Source: Montifringilla adamsi
Taxonomy: Eukaryota; Chordata; Aves; Passeriformes; Passeridae
Direction of reading: 5' to 3'
Length of the DNA: 64,000 nt
Assembly: GCA_017590115.1 (NCBI GenBank)
Contig: JAGGNK010006559.1
Span: 10,990,162 to 11,054,161 of the forward strand
Under the pieces are notes generated by a model. The model saw nothing but the letters and a program-made list of their open reading frames with translations, was not told the origin of the DNA and ran no database searches. This document shows positions 37,401-52,103 of the stretch, piece after piece; the first letter of the stretch is position 1; the number at the start of each line of letters is the position of its first letter. Made by a program: the position numbers and the translations under genes.

Positions 37401-40400
37401 CATAAAATGTTACTGCTTTCAGTCCTGAGATGATTTGTTGTAAATTTAACCTGAATCACTGAGAATATCTAGTTCCAGAGATATAAGCATGGGCAGGTTT
37501 CCACTGCAGCAAGGTGGATCTGAGAGGCATTCTAAGATTTTTCAAACATGTGACATGATGGCATTACTGAATGCTAGTAAAAAACCTGTAAGTATCCAGA
37601 GTCCTCAAATCCCATATGGAAGCAGAAGAGGACACATCCCAGGAAACCAAATAGGTAGAAATAGCCTTGTATCTTCTGAATAAAAGAGAAAATAATGAAA
37701 TTTCATTGTAAGCATGGCCTCATAATTGAAAGCAGGATCTCGTTCAGAGGGTTTGAGGCAGTTAAACCACTTGAAAGCTCCAGTCCCATGCTTTAGGACA
37801 ACTTTTGAGTCTTAAACTTATGAGCAAAATGTCCATGCGTGAAAATTAACAATTACGTGCTCAGCAAAATTCAAATGAAACCTCCTAATCTTTCATTAAA
37901 AAAACTGTGCTGAACAGGGTGATGCTTTCAGGTGTCCTCCAAGAAGAAATTCAATTTCAAGTGCCTACTTTTTGATCCTATTTTGTTATGGACTTCTGAG
38001 CCTAAGTCATGAATTACAAAATAAGTCACCTATTAATTACTTCTGTGAAGCATGTTACTCACAGTTCACATTAAATCATGGAGTCTTAAGACAAGAAATA
38101 CTTATGCATGTGGTGAGAAGGCCTAGAGAAAATAGTTTTCAGTAATAGCCATTTTTCTGAATTCTAATAACAATTGGTAGAAAAACCTGGAGTTTATTTT
38201 TTTAATTTAAAATACATCTAAAGCAAAAACACGGATAACTTTTTTGTGTGTACTTAGCTAAAGGTTATTTTACTAAAAAAATATTTTTATCCTCTGTGTT
38301 TTTTCCTCTCATGCAATTATTCTTTGGAAACCTTATTTATAGAAGGAAATACACAGTTCAGAAAATGATATGCCTAACACGCAGTAAGTGGAATTTCATA
38401 ATGGTGCCCCAGGCGCATATTGCCATACTAGTCCTTTTATATTTGTATGGAGACTTCAAATTCAACTCAAATTCAACCTACCCTTCTTAACTTAAATTTT
38501 ACTCTTCTAAATAAGTCTTAAAGATTAGCCTCTCTGAAAAATTAGCTGTTATATTTTTCAGCGTATGCCTTAATATAATCTTTGCTGACATAAATTTGCA
38601 GAAAGGATGTTACCTCAGCAGAGGGGCAGAAAACAGATGGTACAAGAGTTCTTGCTATATTTTCAGGAATTTTGAATCTGGCGTGTAGTTTTATCTGAAA
38701 AACAGTGCTGCAGAGGGGAAGAAATTCAGAACATAAAAATATTTTATGTCATTCTTCTCCAAATGAAATTTTTCACTGTCTTACTTTGAAACTTAGTTTG
38801 CTACTATTTTAAAAATAGGGTGAATGGCACATTCAATGAAATATTTAGGGAAGTATAATTTTTTTCTATCATGCTGAAGTAATAAGGATGAACAGGTGCT
38901 TTGGATTGATGTGAAATGAAATGGAGTCATCAACAGTATTCATTATTGATGAATAATTACTCTCACTGTAAAACTAATTGGTATTTTCAGAAAACTTCTG
39001 GCTAAATTGTTTGGTAATAAAGGGCAGAATCTGGAGACAGAGGTAATTTCCTTTGCTACCTCTTCGTCTTATTTCTTTGGATGACCCTTCCAGAATTATT
39101 GAGTTTTGTTTTGAAAATTACTAACACAGAAGAACTATAACTGATGTAGCTATGTCTCTCATATTTACTGCTTTTTGTCTTGGATCTTTATTACTACTTC
39201 ACTGCTCTATGCCTTTACAGGGTCTACCTTGGATAGAATGGTTTTCATATTAATTTCTGTATCTACTAATTAAGTATTGTAGAGCTTACAAAACTGTTAT
39301 CATAGATAACTTATCACTCTTAATATTCATATAGACAGAGTATATTTTCTGTGGTTCTTCACATTATTTTGAATACTTGGTATTTAGAACACATCCTACC
39401 TCATTTCAACAATTGGTTCTCTATTTTTCAGGTTCAAAAGAAAGTTTTAGAATCATCTAGGAGTCAGGGGCTCATTTATCTACACGGTTCATTGTTATAC
39501 CTATTCTCATGCTTCTATTTATAAAGCAATAAAGTCAGTCATTGTCACTGAAAAGGCAGTGATAGAGTAGTAATGGATCACTAATTCTGTAGCTTTCATG
39601 CCATTAACATTCAGCATTCAGCGTATAACTGAGCAGTGCAGAGAGTTAGGGGTGGAGTAGAACCTGGCACATATTCAGGAAAATGCATTTCCTTTTTCAA
39701 AGTGAAATGCTGGATGGCTTCACTCATATTCCTGCTGAGGGGACCCGCCTAGCTGATGGGAGCACTGCAAGCTCTGCACCATCAGGGGAAGAGCTGGGGT
39801 GTGGAGGAAGTTGGTTTGGAGATTTGTCAATGCCTTGATCTAAATACCCCATGAAATAATTGTCACAGTACTTGATTAAGAAACAATGGTACCACTTTAC
39901 ATTTTCCTCCAAATATCTCAAACCCCTTGCAAATACCATTAGACTCAATTGTTCACTAATATGAATAAATAGTATTTAATAAAAGTGGAACATGCATTGA
40001 AAAAAGTACTCTTATTTTCTATTATTAAGTCACTTTCTATATTTATCACTAAAGTTGTGATAGCATTTTTTGCATAGATTTTAACCAAGTAAATAGCTCA
40101 AGACAGCCCTGGTTAATAGGGAATATATAGGATATATATATATAGGAAATCTACTGCAAAACTGGTAACAGAACCCAGATCAGAGGTAACCACCCTTTTG
40201 ACTACCAGGGAGATGATAAGAGCTTGCAGAAAGCTTCTCTGCTTCAACTGTGTCTAGTTTTGTAGGATGAATAGTGTGGCATCATATGAATGATTAGTGT
40301 GGGTCTCGTCATTCTCGGATGATTCATTCCCTCACACAGCTGGGGAATTGGACAGTCCAGCAGCTCCTGCCCTGGGACAGCCTGTGCCAACGCAATCATA

Positions 40401-40519
40401 TGCTCTCACCAGTCACAGCCGGGGGAAGAGCTATAATTGCCCCTTTTTTCATTTGGGCATGTCATTCTGGTCTCAGAGGGATTGATGGGACAAAGTCCAT
40501 CTGACAGCTGCTTACTGGT
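34469..40519. other. Intergenic gene-free block
   Basis: AT-rich sequence with no supportable exon, RNA gene or known repeat. Short open frames up to 135 codons (37,052-37,459, minus) show no domain, and nothing suggests splicing. Confidence 0.55.
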
Positions 40520-41433
40520 CACGTCCTTTGGGGGTCAGCTCTGAGGCTGTGTAATATGGTCTTAATGAACTGAATGATGAGGCAGAGAAGATATTCACTG
40601 TGCTCTCAGCAGATGATAGTGGGCAGGGCTGCCCTTCAGAAGGATCTTTGTGGCCTGGAAAAATGCAGGTACTGCGAGAAGTCAAACATGACCAGGTACA
40701 GTCCTGCATGTGAGATGGAATAATACAGACACAGTTTGCAGATGACCAGCTGGAATGCAGCTTCAGAGGAAAGGCCCTGGTGATCATGGTGAACAACAAA
40801 CTGACCATCAGCCAGCAGTGTTTCTTTATAATGCAGAAGGCCAGTTGCACCCCGGGCTGTATTAGCATGACTGTAGCCAGCAAACAAACTCTTCCCCTCT
40901 GTAGAGTGCTTGGGAAATCAATTCTGAAGTACTGCATCCCATTTTGGACTCACCACTGAGATGCTCAAGGGTCTGGAGTACAAGGTGCATGAGGAAAAGC
41001 TGAGTGGATTGGGCTTGAACAAATCCAGCTTTTAGCTGAAAGCTCTGAGAAGAAAATACTGAGACACAATACTGTTATTGCTGTCCAGAGCTGCCTAGTG
41101 GGAGACTTTGTAGAAGATGGAGTGAGACTTCTCTTGCCAACACATGGTTTTGAGATGGGAGACATGAGTTGGTAGGTGAGAATTTTCTTCTAGATGTGAT
41201 TGTCAGGTATAATTTTATGTAAGAAATAGGGATATTTATTTTTAATCTTGAGGATGGTCACACACTGGAACAAATTGCCCAAAGCATCTTTGGAAGTTCC
41301 ATTATTTCAGAGGTTGATTCACCTAGAGAAGAACATGAGCGACCTACTTGAAGCAGACCTTTTTAGAGCCAGAAGCTGAAAGTCATCTAGTGATGACTTT
41401 GAGAGGTCCCTTCCAGACTGAATGATTCTGTGA
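40520..41433 (+). mobile_element. Old CR1 LINE copy with decayed reverse transcriptase region
   Basis: This is the only clear plus-strand CR1 in the window. Around 40,770-40,955 the translation gives CR1 ORF2 phrases (VNNKLTISQQC, then ILKYCIPFWTHH) across frame breaks. Upstream, FADDQLECSF-like sequence lies near 40,737. The 3' part reads gaggtcccttccagactg, and the copy ends with gattctgtga near 41,433, the expected CR1 3' end. Many substitutions and gaps indicate an older copy than those at 24 and 34 kb. Confidence 0.88.
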
Positions 41434-44400
41434 ATCTTTCTAGTTGATGTCTGATGAACAATACTGTACCATTACAAGGTTTGCCACAGTATGTAGGAAG
41501 CTGCTTATCCCATAAGTTATTGGTTTGAACCTTAAAAATGAGAGTTATATGTAACTGAGCAATTATGACCACAGAGTACAGCTCTATTTTCTCTGAGGGT
41601 GTCAGACTTTCTGTGGTTATTTTAAATTGCAGTCCATTGAAAAAAAAATTGAAAAAACAAATTATTGATTATACTGTAGAGCTGACTGATGTCAAATGAC
41701 ACCAATCCCATTTACTTTTCTCCTTCCCTGATGTCATTTGGACTATATCAGTTTTCATTACAGGAGCTCCTATTTTTACAGCTATGACGACTTTCCTGCA
41801 AGGTTTCTCATGCTCGTTTGATTCTGTCCTCTTGAACTGATGAAATGACCTCAGTGCCCCAAAGCACATCATTCTTCTGTTCACATCAGACAGGATTTTC
41901 TTCCTGTCTCCACCCATTCATGGTTTTGTGGCTGTCTTCTATAAATGACTGGCTTTGTGGTACTCACTCCAGGATGCTGCAGCTTCCCAGCTTCATTTTT
42001 CATTTGCGTTCAAGATATATAAAGCAGGCTACACTTCAAATCTTACAGTTTAACACTTGTACCTGCCATTTCCTAGCTCTCTGATTGTGAATCACATATA
42101 TTGAAAATAAATCCTTGCACACTTGGGTTTCTTCATTGTTTCAAAAATGTTTGATCTGTGTTATCACAGCAGACACAGCTCTGCCTCAACAAGACAGGAA
42201 GCAAGAAATATTAAACAAAAGAGAGGGACAAAAGTAGCAGCTCCACTGAGGCAGCAGGACACTTTGCAGCAGGAACGACAAGATGGACTAACAGGCTCAG
42301 TATATTCATCAAATAGCTGATAGGTTTATGCCCAACTCCCCAGTGCATGACAGATGTGTTTGTAAGGACTGGTGCAATACATTCACGTGTATCTAAGTCC
42401 AAACAGAGCACTCCTCTGTGAAAACATGATCAAACTGTTCTCATGCCACAGAGAATGAGAGACTGAAAGAAACCAGTGGAAAAGTAAAGTCTTTTGAATG
42501 TTTCGCAGTTTATTTTTGACTTTCTTGTAGTTGGCAAAATTAAAATTTCTTCTTGAGCTACATTTAATATTGTCACATTAAAATAAAGCCAGGCTCTGGT
42601 CCAGTTAGGTGTTCTTGGACTACTGCTGTGGGTTTGTCTAGGCAGGGAGAACAATGTTTTGCACTGTGGTCAGTAAATGATGCATTGATGTGTAACAACA
42701 TGATAGCTTGGAGGTAGATAACCTTAGGAGTGTCTAGAAGAAAACAGCTCTAAAGCTAGAGTCATATTTAGTGTGGTGACACTATTTTTAAGTACAACCT
42801 ATATTTTCACCCCATAAGAGTAGTAAATGAACGTAGAAAACCTGCAAATCTGTTCAGTGTGGAAATACAGCACCAGGACTGTGTATAGGATTAGGAGAAG
42901 GGTGTGTCCTTTCTTTGTTCTATTATGCAAACCAGACAATACATTCAGTAATTCAATCTAATCAGACTTTCACAATCAGGTGCTGGCATAGAACTATAGC
43001 AAATATTTCCTGAATCCTTAGCCAGCCACATTTACAGCAATTGGGAAAAAATATGACATGGTAACCCCTTCATTGCCTGTGTCCATCACATAAGAAGCAG
43101 CAGTCCTATGGACTCACTTTGATTTGATAGACCATAGCTACTTACCATGGCAGAAGAGAAATTGCTGCTTATATTTTCACTTCTGTCAAGGTTTCTCCAC
43201 AGCCTCCCAGGAGCAGGTCTGTTCACACACTGCAGCCTGGTGAGACGCACCCTAGGTCACCATCAGAGCCCTTTGAATGTTCCTTTCTAAGGTTCGTTGA
43301 TAATGGATCTTCCTCTGGGAACGATGAGGAGGTTTATTAGGCATTTACAGGTACCTGATCTGTCTTGTTGTCAGCTGCAAACAAGACTTCTAAATCACAA
43401 GCAAATCTAGGCTTTTAACAAATGTATTCAAAAATTAACTGAAGATTCATGTGAGTTTTCTACAACTGCTAGAAATATCATCCAATAATCTAATATCACA
43501 GCTTTGCAGAACAGGCTGTTAAAATGCCATGGCATGGGCAGAGACCAATTAATTAATAAATGAATAAAACCACTTGCAATGTAGAAAGTTCTACTAACGT
43601 TAAAAATACTCTCAAAATGTAACTGTGAAATGTAACAGCATTGATTGGTTCACTTTTTAAGTGATTAAAGACAGCATTCAGGAACACAAAGAAAATTCTT
43701 GATTCAGTGAATGACAGATATTACAGTATTTGTGCAAGGAATGGCGAGAACAGCAAAATGGCCCCTGTGCCAGAGCCTTTAAACAGTACAGGTCAAAAAT
43801 TTTCATGACTGTTACATGAAAAAATCCATTTCAGAAATTAAGTTCTGGATGCAGCTATGTATGCATGCCATCTTAAAATGGATTCTGTTTCCTAGGAGGG
43901 TCTTTACTGCCCTCAAATCACTCAGAGATGTAAATTTACTACCATTCCCTAGTACTGCCTTTCTGTTCCTGAGAGATTCCCAGTCCCAGCTGCTTTCCTC
44001 AACACTTTGATGACTGGAGCCAGTTAAAAGGGATAAACAATATTCATGACGCTCTGCAACTAAAAAGATCTCAGGTTTCTGATATGAAATCTAAAATTCT
44101 TGCAGGAAAGTGTGTGTGGGTGTGCAGCCTAGAGATTAAATGAAATAATTCTTGCCAGCTTCTGTTGAGCAAATTAAAGTAATAAATACATTTAATTAAA
44201 TGAATATGTTCAAAGATATTAATTGCTTACAGAATCTGTATTGAAAAAAGCAGGTTAAATTCATTATTGGAAATACTTCTATATTTTCTTGTTACACTCT
44301 GTGAAAAGCTAGCAATAAAAAGGACCAAAAAAGGATTTAAGATGGTACTTCCAGTCCTTGAGTGCTGGGAAAAGTTCTCCATTAACTTCAAAAGCATTTA

Positions 44401-44484
44401 ATCAGAGAGCATTTTATGCCTTTTTTCATCCTCAGTTGCAATTTTTCTTAATTTTCAGTTTCAACATGTCTCTTTCTGGGTGAA
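41434..44484. other. Intergenic gene-free block
   Basis: No gene seen. Two AATAAA contexts (near 42,105, and 42,580 on the plus strand) have no associated transcript-like sequence. Open frames here are short and featureless. Confidence 0.55.
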
Positions 44485-44742
44485 CATGTCGTCTGTTTTC
44501 ACCAGTTTAACCCTGGTACTAAAGCTGTGGGAGCCCATGGGGCTGAGATGCAGCCTGAACTGGTGTTCGAGGACATTGTTTCACACTTGAGAACACTCTT
44601 TATATAACTGTGCTTTGCTGCCTCTGGCAGGGTATGGCCACAAGGAATAAAACTGTTCACACATTGCAAGCGGTTTCTATTCTCTTAAATCTCCAGATGC
44701 GATGGTCTAATAGGATACCTGCATTCGGGGTACATTTTGCAA
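44485..44742 (+). mobile_element. Possible solo LTR
   Basis: A TATATAA box at 44601-44607 is followed by AATAAA at 44646-44651 and then a pyrimidine-rich stretch. This compact TATA-to-poly(A)-signal arrangement is seen in alpharetrovirus-like LTRs. The segment is richer in GC than its flanks, and candidate TG and CA ends lie near 44,488 and 44,742. I see no target-site duplication or primer-binding site, so the boundaries and the call remain tentative. Confidence 0.35.
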
Positions 44743-45150
44743 GTTAGAGGAGGATGAAAGTTGTGCTGGAATAGGTATAATTTAGGTGTAGTATCCTGAA
44801 GCTGTCAGACAGTCAAAGCGAGAGTTCTTTGATTCAAAAATCAAGCAGCACTCCTTACAAGACCATCATGTGTGAACAGCAGTTCAAGCGAAAGAGGCTG
44901 CCTTCTAGGTAAGGTGTACTGATCTTCTTGTGGAATCTGTGTTTTCTGCAAGGTCTGGCAGCTATTACTGGTACAAGTTTTCCCATTGTTTTGTTTTAAT
45001 TTCTGTTAAGGTCTTTAGATTTCACACATGTGATCTTTCCCTCTTTAATTCTTTTTCATCTTTTATTTTGAAAATCCAAAATGCTCCCTAATTATTTAAT
45101 GAGGTTTGTATTAATAATTTCAATTGCAAACTTCTCATGACATGTCCTGG

Positions 45151-45174
45151 TTTTTTTTTTTTTTTTTTTTTTTT
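45151..45174. repeat. T24 homopolymer tract
   Basis: Twenty-four consecutive T after CATGTCCTGG. No poly(A) signal complement is seen in the adjoining 40 bases. Confidence 0.9.
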
Positions 45175-45464
45175 GTTCTGGCAGACAGTCAAGGATTGTG
45201 CTCCCCAGTCATTAAGACTGACTACCAAACCTGGTTCTAATCAGAAGGATCTAAAAGTACTTCTGAGACTGGGGCTACACAGACATATTGACTCTTTGTT
45301 TTTATGAGAATGAATCAGGTTTCAGAATCTGGAGAGGTCTGTAGTGCACAGGCATGACTGAGGGAATGCATATGGACCCAAATGTGGCCACTTATACCAC
45401 ACTGCTCACAACTGAAGTCCCAGTCAAGATTGTCTTGGGCTGGTTTTGTTGTTTGAGTTGTTTT

Positions 45465-45480
45465 GGGGGGGGTGGGGTGG
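45465..45480 (+). repeat. G-rich tract
   Basis: A run of eight G, then T, four G, T and two G, inside a G/T-rich stretch. It is a local G-rich simple sequence with some potential for quadruplex or slipped structures. Confidence 0.8.
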
Positions 45481-48400
45481 ATGTATTTCAGTTTGGTTTT
45501 TTAGGTTTGGTGGTCTTTGGGGTCTTTTTAATAGAAGTTTCTCTTTCAGGTTAGCTGATTTTGTTTTTTCATGGTATCTTTCTCTTATTTTTCTCTAAGG
45601 CAGCTATGAGTGACTCATGTGGGCTGGATCAGGATGACCCTGTGGTTTGTAGGTATTTTCAGTGATCTGGCTGCACCTGTGACAGAGTTTTTTAGTGGAG
45701 ATCCAGCAGATAAATTCTGGACAGATTTTAGTTTAAAAAGCAGAATGAAATTAATGAGTCTTGTTACTTTCACCCTGCTTTAGAGATAAAAGGTTTTAAC
45801 AAACTGGATGAAGTCCATACAATTATTTTGCATAGCATGGCCAGAACTGTATGTGTTGCTAACCAGATAAGAACAATTATCCTTGTTGCTGTGTCACTTG
45901 CATATCACTCTTATGCATGTATCCAGCCCTGGAAGAAATAATCAGATAAATACATATAGATATGCATCCTGGAAACAAAATTATGTAACTTGCTATTTAA
46001 TTTAATAGACCTGTATAATAAATTGTTTGCATCTGGAATAAAAGAGCTCTGGTTTCTTTTACTTTTAATTGAATTAAAGAAATAATATCATGTATGCTTT
46101 TATTTCATCCTACGAACATTAAAAAAAATCAAAGAATGAACAGAATATTGAATAAATTTCAACTTAACTGTGAGACTGAGCTGAGATATAAGTGGGAAAA
46201 ACTGATAAGGTAACTGCTAAGGCAAGCAGCCTAAAGAGGTGGTGTATTGCGTCCTTCCTTAGCAGGCTTATGTAGATATTGACAAACAGAAATGGGATAA
46301 AGGGATCTGTTTGGAATCCCACTTGTTTATGACATGGAGCAAAAGAAATGGTGGTTACAGTCAGGCCTGCTACATATGGAGAGTTCATTCTCCCTTTCAG
46401 TTTTGCAGTTTTCCCCTTCATCTTCTCAAGAGTGCTACAAAGGTGCACAGAGCATACATTTTATCCATGGAAATGTATTGGAATGAGAAAAAAAGGTGAT
46501 TCAAATGTCTGGGTTTCCTCATGTGTGGATGTATACAACTACCTTATTCTGTTGATGCTCAGTATATATTTTCACTGTTCCCAATGCAAATTATACTGAG
46601 GAGGTGCCAGCAATATTAATGTTGATGTTACCAGTACTACTCAACACAGCACTGCAAACCCCAAATGCTTTTGCTTCTGTGCAGCATACCTTTCTTCCCT
46701 TTTCTTATTCAATTGCTGCTGGAGTAGCAGCTTGGAATTGTGTTTGTCCTCTCCTTGGTTATCCCACTCCTACACCTTCCTAAGAAAACCCTGGAGCAGG
46801 GTGGAGCAGAACTACAGCACATGTGGGGCTATTGGGAGCCTGCAAATCCTGTTGTGGGACTGGGCAATAGAAAGGACTGTGACAGGGTAAGAGGTCCCAA
46901 AAACTTTAAATAGTAAAGTGCACAATTTGTACCTCTTTTAATTTCTGGCTAATGGGAGCAGAATGGGAAGGGTGGATTGGAGGAGGAGAGGAAGAAATGT
47001 GAAAGACCTATGTTCTCATACACATCAGCTGTGAAAAGATAGGTAAAGTATCATTATACTTTTCTGTTATCAGTATTATGAGAAATAGGTGAGTTTTTGC
47101 CCATAAATACATCTTAGTTACAGACTATGCTTAGCTTTGAAGCACACAGTTTTCTGTGTCCTTCTGCATATGAGAAATATCAGATTTCATTACTCGCTCC
47201 AGTCCAGCTTGGTGACACCAAAATTTTGAGACTTTATTTTGAGCAGACTGAAATGATGACTGAGTTGTGAATAGCAACTTCCCAGCCACTGCTGGTCTCT
47301 CTGGGCTCAGTTCAATCAGTTTGATTGACTTTGGACTAGAAAACCAGTCTGATACAAATCTATGTGGATTTGACATGCACATAAGAATATGATTCAAACT
47401 CCAGTATGTAATGGTAGCTTTAGAAAGGCAGAATATTTTAGATACAGCTTTACAGACGTAAGTTCTCATTCCAGAGGAAGCTACAAACCTACAGAAGACT
47501 AGTCCAATCTAACTTGAATGCCTTTCATTCTTAAAATCAATTGTCAAGGAACTCCCGACAGGGACTTTAGTTCCACAAGGCTTATGGAACTGGACTCTTT
47601 CTTCATACAGTGAATTGGCCAGATATTCTTGCAAGTGTGTGACTGCACCCCTCAGGATCTGACCTATAGACTATAAATGTCACTTCCAAACTTTATTGCA
47701 GCAGGGAAGAGAAATGACTTCAATATTTTAAAAAGACACAGTGAATTCCATCTGCTGCTATCAAATCATGATAAAAATGGCCAGAACAGCCAAAGTGGTC
47801 TGCTTCCACACACACAGAGAATTCAGATCATACATATTCATATAACCCCAATGCCAATTATTAGTAATTCTACCTATCTCTCATTTCCCCAGGAAAGCAT
47901 TAGTCCTATTTCAGCAGATGGTGTGCCAACTAGAGCAGGTTAGATGATAAAGTGGTAAATCCTAAACCACTATGGTGCTGCCCCTCTGAAGGGGTTTATA
48001 CAATCTGAATTTTGGCCAGCTGGTGGTTCTTGCATAGCTTTGAAACAGCTTTATCTGTTAATAATCTAATTTTTGATTCTTTCACTGCTCCAGTGCCATG
48101 CCAGAGAGCTACTGCACAGCTCAGCTGTGAGCCCTGCTTTCACAGTACCACGTGGTGCCCGTTCAATTTCAATGGAAAGTTTCCATGGTTGCTGGGTGAA
48201 AGCACTAGTTTACAGTTAGAAGTTTATTTTTCTCTCCTCTTTTTAAAAAGCCATGTAAATTGGCCAAATCATGAGGACTTGCTAGTTGCAAGATCAAGTC
48301 AGTGGCTCCAAAGACTGTAAACTCCAAGTGAAAAGAGTATTGTAGCAACAAAGATAAGTGACTCTAAGATAATTAAGACAGAAATGATTTTTAATTTTTG

Positions 48401-51059
48401 GATGCCTAGAAAAAGATCTTAATGGTAAAACCAGAAAAATAAAAATCTTGTATTTTTTCACAAGAAATTGTATTTTAAAATATTTATCTTTTTCTGCACT
48501 CCTCACTGACGTGCAATCTACAAAACCACACTGATGATTTGACAGGAATTATTTAGATATTTGATAGTCATTTTCCCATTTGATTCTTGTGGATGAGTTT
48601 TTATGTTAACAGTAAAACAGTATCTTAACTTTGTGTCCTTCAGTTACATCAGTTTAGGCTTTCACCTAATTTTAGTATTAAAGAGCTTCCAAAACTAAAA
48701 TTGCTGGGAGAAATAAAGCTCTATTTTCATTTTGCCCCCCAAATTCTTTCTGCATTTTTCTCCCTCCTCTGTACATCCTACTCACCAAGAGCCTAGAACT
48801 AATAAAAGACCTTTCTTTTTAAGTTGACTACATAAATGTAAATGTGCATTTATGAGAAACAGTGCTAAATGCATTACAGTATATCAGCACTTGAGAAGCT
48901 TCTGGGCCATTATTTACATAGCATCCTTGTTCTCCTAAAGGTAAATGTATAGACTATTTCAATATTTGTTTTATTCAGGATTTTGCTGACTCAATTTGAC
49001 CAAACATGTCTGGTCTGTTGTGTTTTGGGATGAAATTCTAATCTGAACCTGAAGTTTTCACACAGAAAATCAGACGAGGACGCTGGTATCAGGAAAAACA
49101 GTTCTGTTGGTTTGCCTTCAGCACCCCCTCGCGGTGAAATTTATTGTTTTCTTAGCAGAAGTCATTTGATAGATTTGCTCACTCGGATCAGAAGATCAAA
49201 ATTCTGGCAATGCCTTATAACATCTACAATCTGTAGAAAAAAATATTTACGGGTCCTGCCTGCTAAATTTTAATAGTTAATTTTGGCCTGAAAAGGACCA
49301 GGGGAGGGACAAACCCCCCATTTATTGAATCAAGAATGTGTGTAGCAAAATTAAAATATAAAGAAGGGAAGTTTAAAACAGTTTTTCATTCTCTGACATG
49401 AAGCCCTTATCATTATTTTTTTCTTTCTGGAATTGAAGCTGGGAGTTACATACAAAAAAAAAAATCTTAAATGTTGAAAATCTGTGTTGAACATGATCTT
49501 TTTAAAAAGTATATTGAGATTATACTGCTCTCCATTTATGTTTTACTTCATTCAAATTTTAGAATAATTAAACATTATGTCTAACAGAATTGATAATTAA
49601 ATCTTGTTAGACAACACATAAAAACACTTAAAAAGCAGACTTGCTTGATACAGGAGGCTGAATTCCACCATTTTTCACCGATATTCAGGCTCCTCTGCTG
49701 AACTTAATTACTTTGATTAGAATAGATTTATATATTGAAAGCAGACAGTACATGGTTAAGCTGAAATGTCATTTGGGCAGTCCAAAATCATAACTCTTTA
49801 GTATGAATCTCAGTGTTTTTACTCTGATAAAGTGAAGATGTCAAAAGCAAGATAATTCTATTAATTAGGGGAAATGAAAAAGGGGCTGCAGCACTTCAGT
49901 TTCTATTGCTTTAGCATATGTCATGTTACGGTTTGGAAGGGTGTGTACAACCTACCATTTCTCTTTTTCTCTCCACTAAAAGACCTGTGGTTATGTGTAG
50001 TGGCTTTGGTGGCCACCAGAGTACCTGTGTTCCCTGACACACCCAACTTTCACATATGTGATGGTTTTGTAGTCTTCTCACAGAGAATTAGGGGCATATA
50101 TGGGTAAAAACTACTCATTTCACTGTCCTGTGAAGTCTCACGTCAGACATAGTAAATCTCAAAAGAGCAGTCAAATGTCAGCAAGGGTGTACCCTGCAGT
50201 CTTATTATAACCTCAAAGTTCTGCATTTCTCACCTCATTCCATGTGTTTCCCTTCTCTACTTACTATGAGAAAACTATTTTAAACATTGCCAAAGTTATG
50301 ACAGAGTTGAAATGGTGTGTATAAGAAGACTAGTGTAGAAGGGACTGAATTAGCAAATGCTGTGTTTCTGGTTCTGTGTTTAGGATTCTGAACAGATCCT
50401 GTTTCTTTCCTCTTTGCTGACATCTCCTCTGGGAATGAAATCTTCAAATTTTGTCAGCTTGGATATGGTGTGGCACACCTAAACACTTCCTGACAATTAG
50501 CAGTTGAGAAAACTCCAACCCCTTATACTAACATCTATTTCTGGGTTAGGATAGATTGACAACCTTAGTTAGGGCTACTGTCATTTTAAAAAAAATATCT
50601 TTTAAAGATGTTTTTATTTCCGCTTTTAGTAGTAATAGTAGTAGATCAAAATCTACCAGCCCTAAAGTATTGAAGAAGACATTTCAGAGCATGTGAAACC
50701 AGTGTAAAAATGGGGGCAGATGTCTCTAAAGAGTTAATGGAGAAAAGGAATGACATGGGGAGGAGGAATTTGTATTGCAACTTTTGACATGTATCTTATC
50801 TGTTGGTTGATTAATACTATGCAATCTACCTTTAAGACATTAAAAGATTGGCTATATCTCATATTTCTTCTACTTTGGGCAGCGCAAGACAGATTCAGTT
50901 TGTTGTGTTTAGCATTCACTCCCCTTTTACTCACCCAGCACTCCCAATCATTGTATTAGGAATGTTAGATGCTACATCCCTAACCTCTCTTAGTTTAGTC
51001 TGGTATTGTGGTCCATGAATCAGTCTATCTCTTTTTTTTGTGTGTGATGATACAATTTC

Positions 51060-51760
51060 CTTACCATGCTTTCCAGTCATTCATAAGTTTAATAATGCTC
51101 ATTGGATGAAGAAGTATTTTAACTTGTCTTCAGTAAGATTCTCACTAGTGTTTCAACAAGCATTTCCTAGCTCTCTAATTGCAGGATTTTGTGAATAACA
51201 GTTTTATCTTCAGACCTTTTATTGCCTTCATGATTCCTTAAAACCTCTTTAGCGCCATACTAAAGACCCACAGACTTCTACATCTCTTCTCATAAGGTAG
51301 CTCTCTAGTACCTCGACTGTCTGGCTGCCCTTCTCTGTACCTTCTCCAGCTCCATCTCCTTCCTCAGAAGCAGAAACCAGAACTAGGCAAAGCAGTCCCA
51401 AACTGGACAAGGCCAAAATTTCTTTCTTAAAAAGACACAGTGATGTCCTGCTCTGAACACCTTTCTTTTGATGTCCAATATTTTATTAGCTTTTTTAGCT
51501 TATTGCTGTACAATGATTTCAGAGAACTGCAAACAATTAATAACATCCTCCTAAGTTACAACTGAGTTTTTATGAATGCAGCACAGTGTATGCAAAATTT
51601 AGGGTAGTTTTTCCTTATTGCACCTTCTTCTGTTAACTCAGCTGCCACCTTTTTACCCACTGAGAAAGTTTGTCAAGAATTTTTTGCATTGTGGGCCTAT
51701 GACTTTGCTTTGGGCCACCTCAAAGAGTGGAATTGGCTTCAGGCTTGCAGGATTCACAGT
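51060..51760 (-). mobile_element. Ancient CR1-like LINE fragment
   Basis: The plus strand carries, in the right order, diverged complements of CR1 phrases: ctgcccttctctgtaccttctccagctcc, then ttttattagcttttttagc, then a segment resembling the usual 'slow' CR1 region with gtttgtcaagaattttttgca (all read here in pieces). It resembles old amniote CR1 copies more than the young bird ones. No frame is preserved, and both ends are approximate. Confidence 0.65.
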
Positions 51761-52103
51761 ACAGTGGTTTCTTCAGCTCATTGATAGAGAAACTGAATGA
51801 AGCTGTAACCAGCATAATTCCCAGGGGAACTTGTCAGCAGACTCCTCTTGATCCTGCAAAGTGTTCATTAAGCCTTGTCTTTTGATTCACATTAAACTGT
51901 GAAATATTTTCCCCCCCTCCTGTTCTGTGGCAACTGTTTTATTTAAAAGAAATATTTTAAAAAATCACTTAGAATCAGTTTTCTTAATTTCTTTCATCCA
52001 CATGTCTGCTTGATACACCCAGAGAACTCCAGAAGGCCAAGAAGCCAGTGCTCCCCTTTAATAAGTCCGTGCTGGTTCTGCTTGGAGCACTGACTGGCTC
52101 CAT

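Larger units (their letters stand above)
44743..51059. other. Intergenic gene-free block
   Basis: AT-rich DNA with a T24 tract at 45,151 and a G-rich tract near 45,465. The stretch near 46,740-46,900 is slightly richer in GC. No gene or known repeat was identified. Confidence 0.55.

Noticed and set aside
37052..37459. 135-codon minus-strand frame
   Set aside because: No conserved motif, no clear start context or poly(A) signal, and overlapping alternative frames of similar length.
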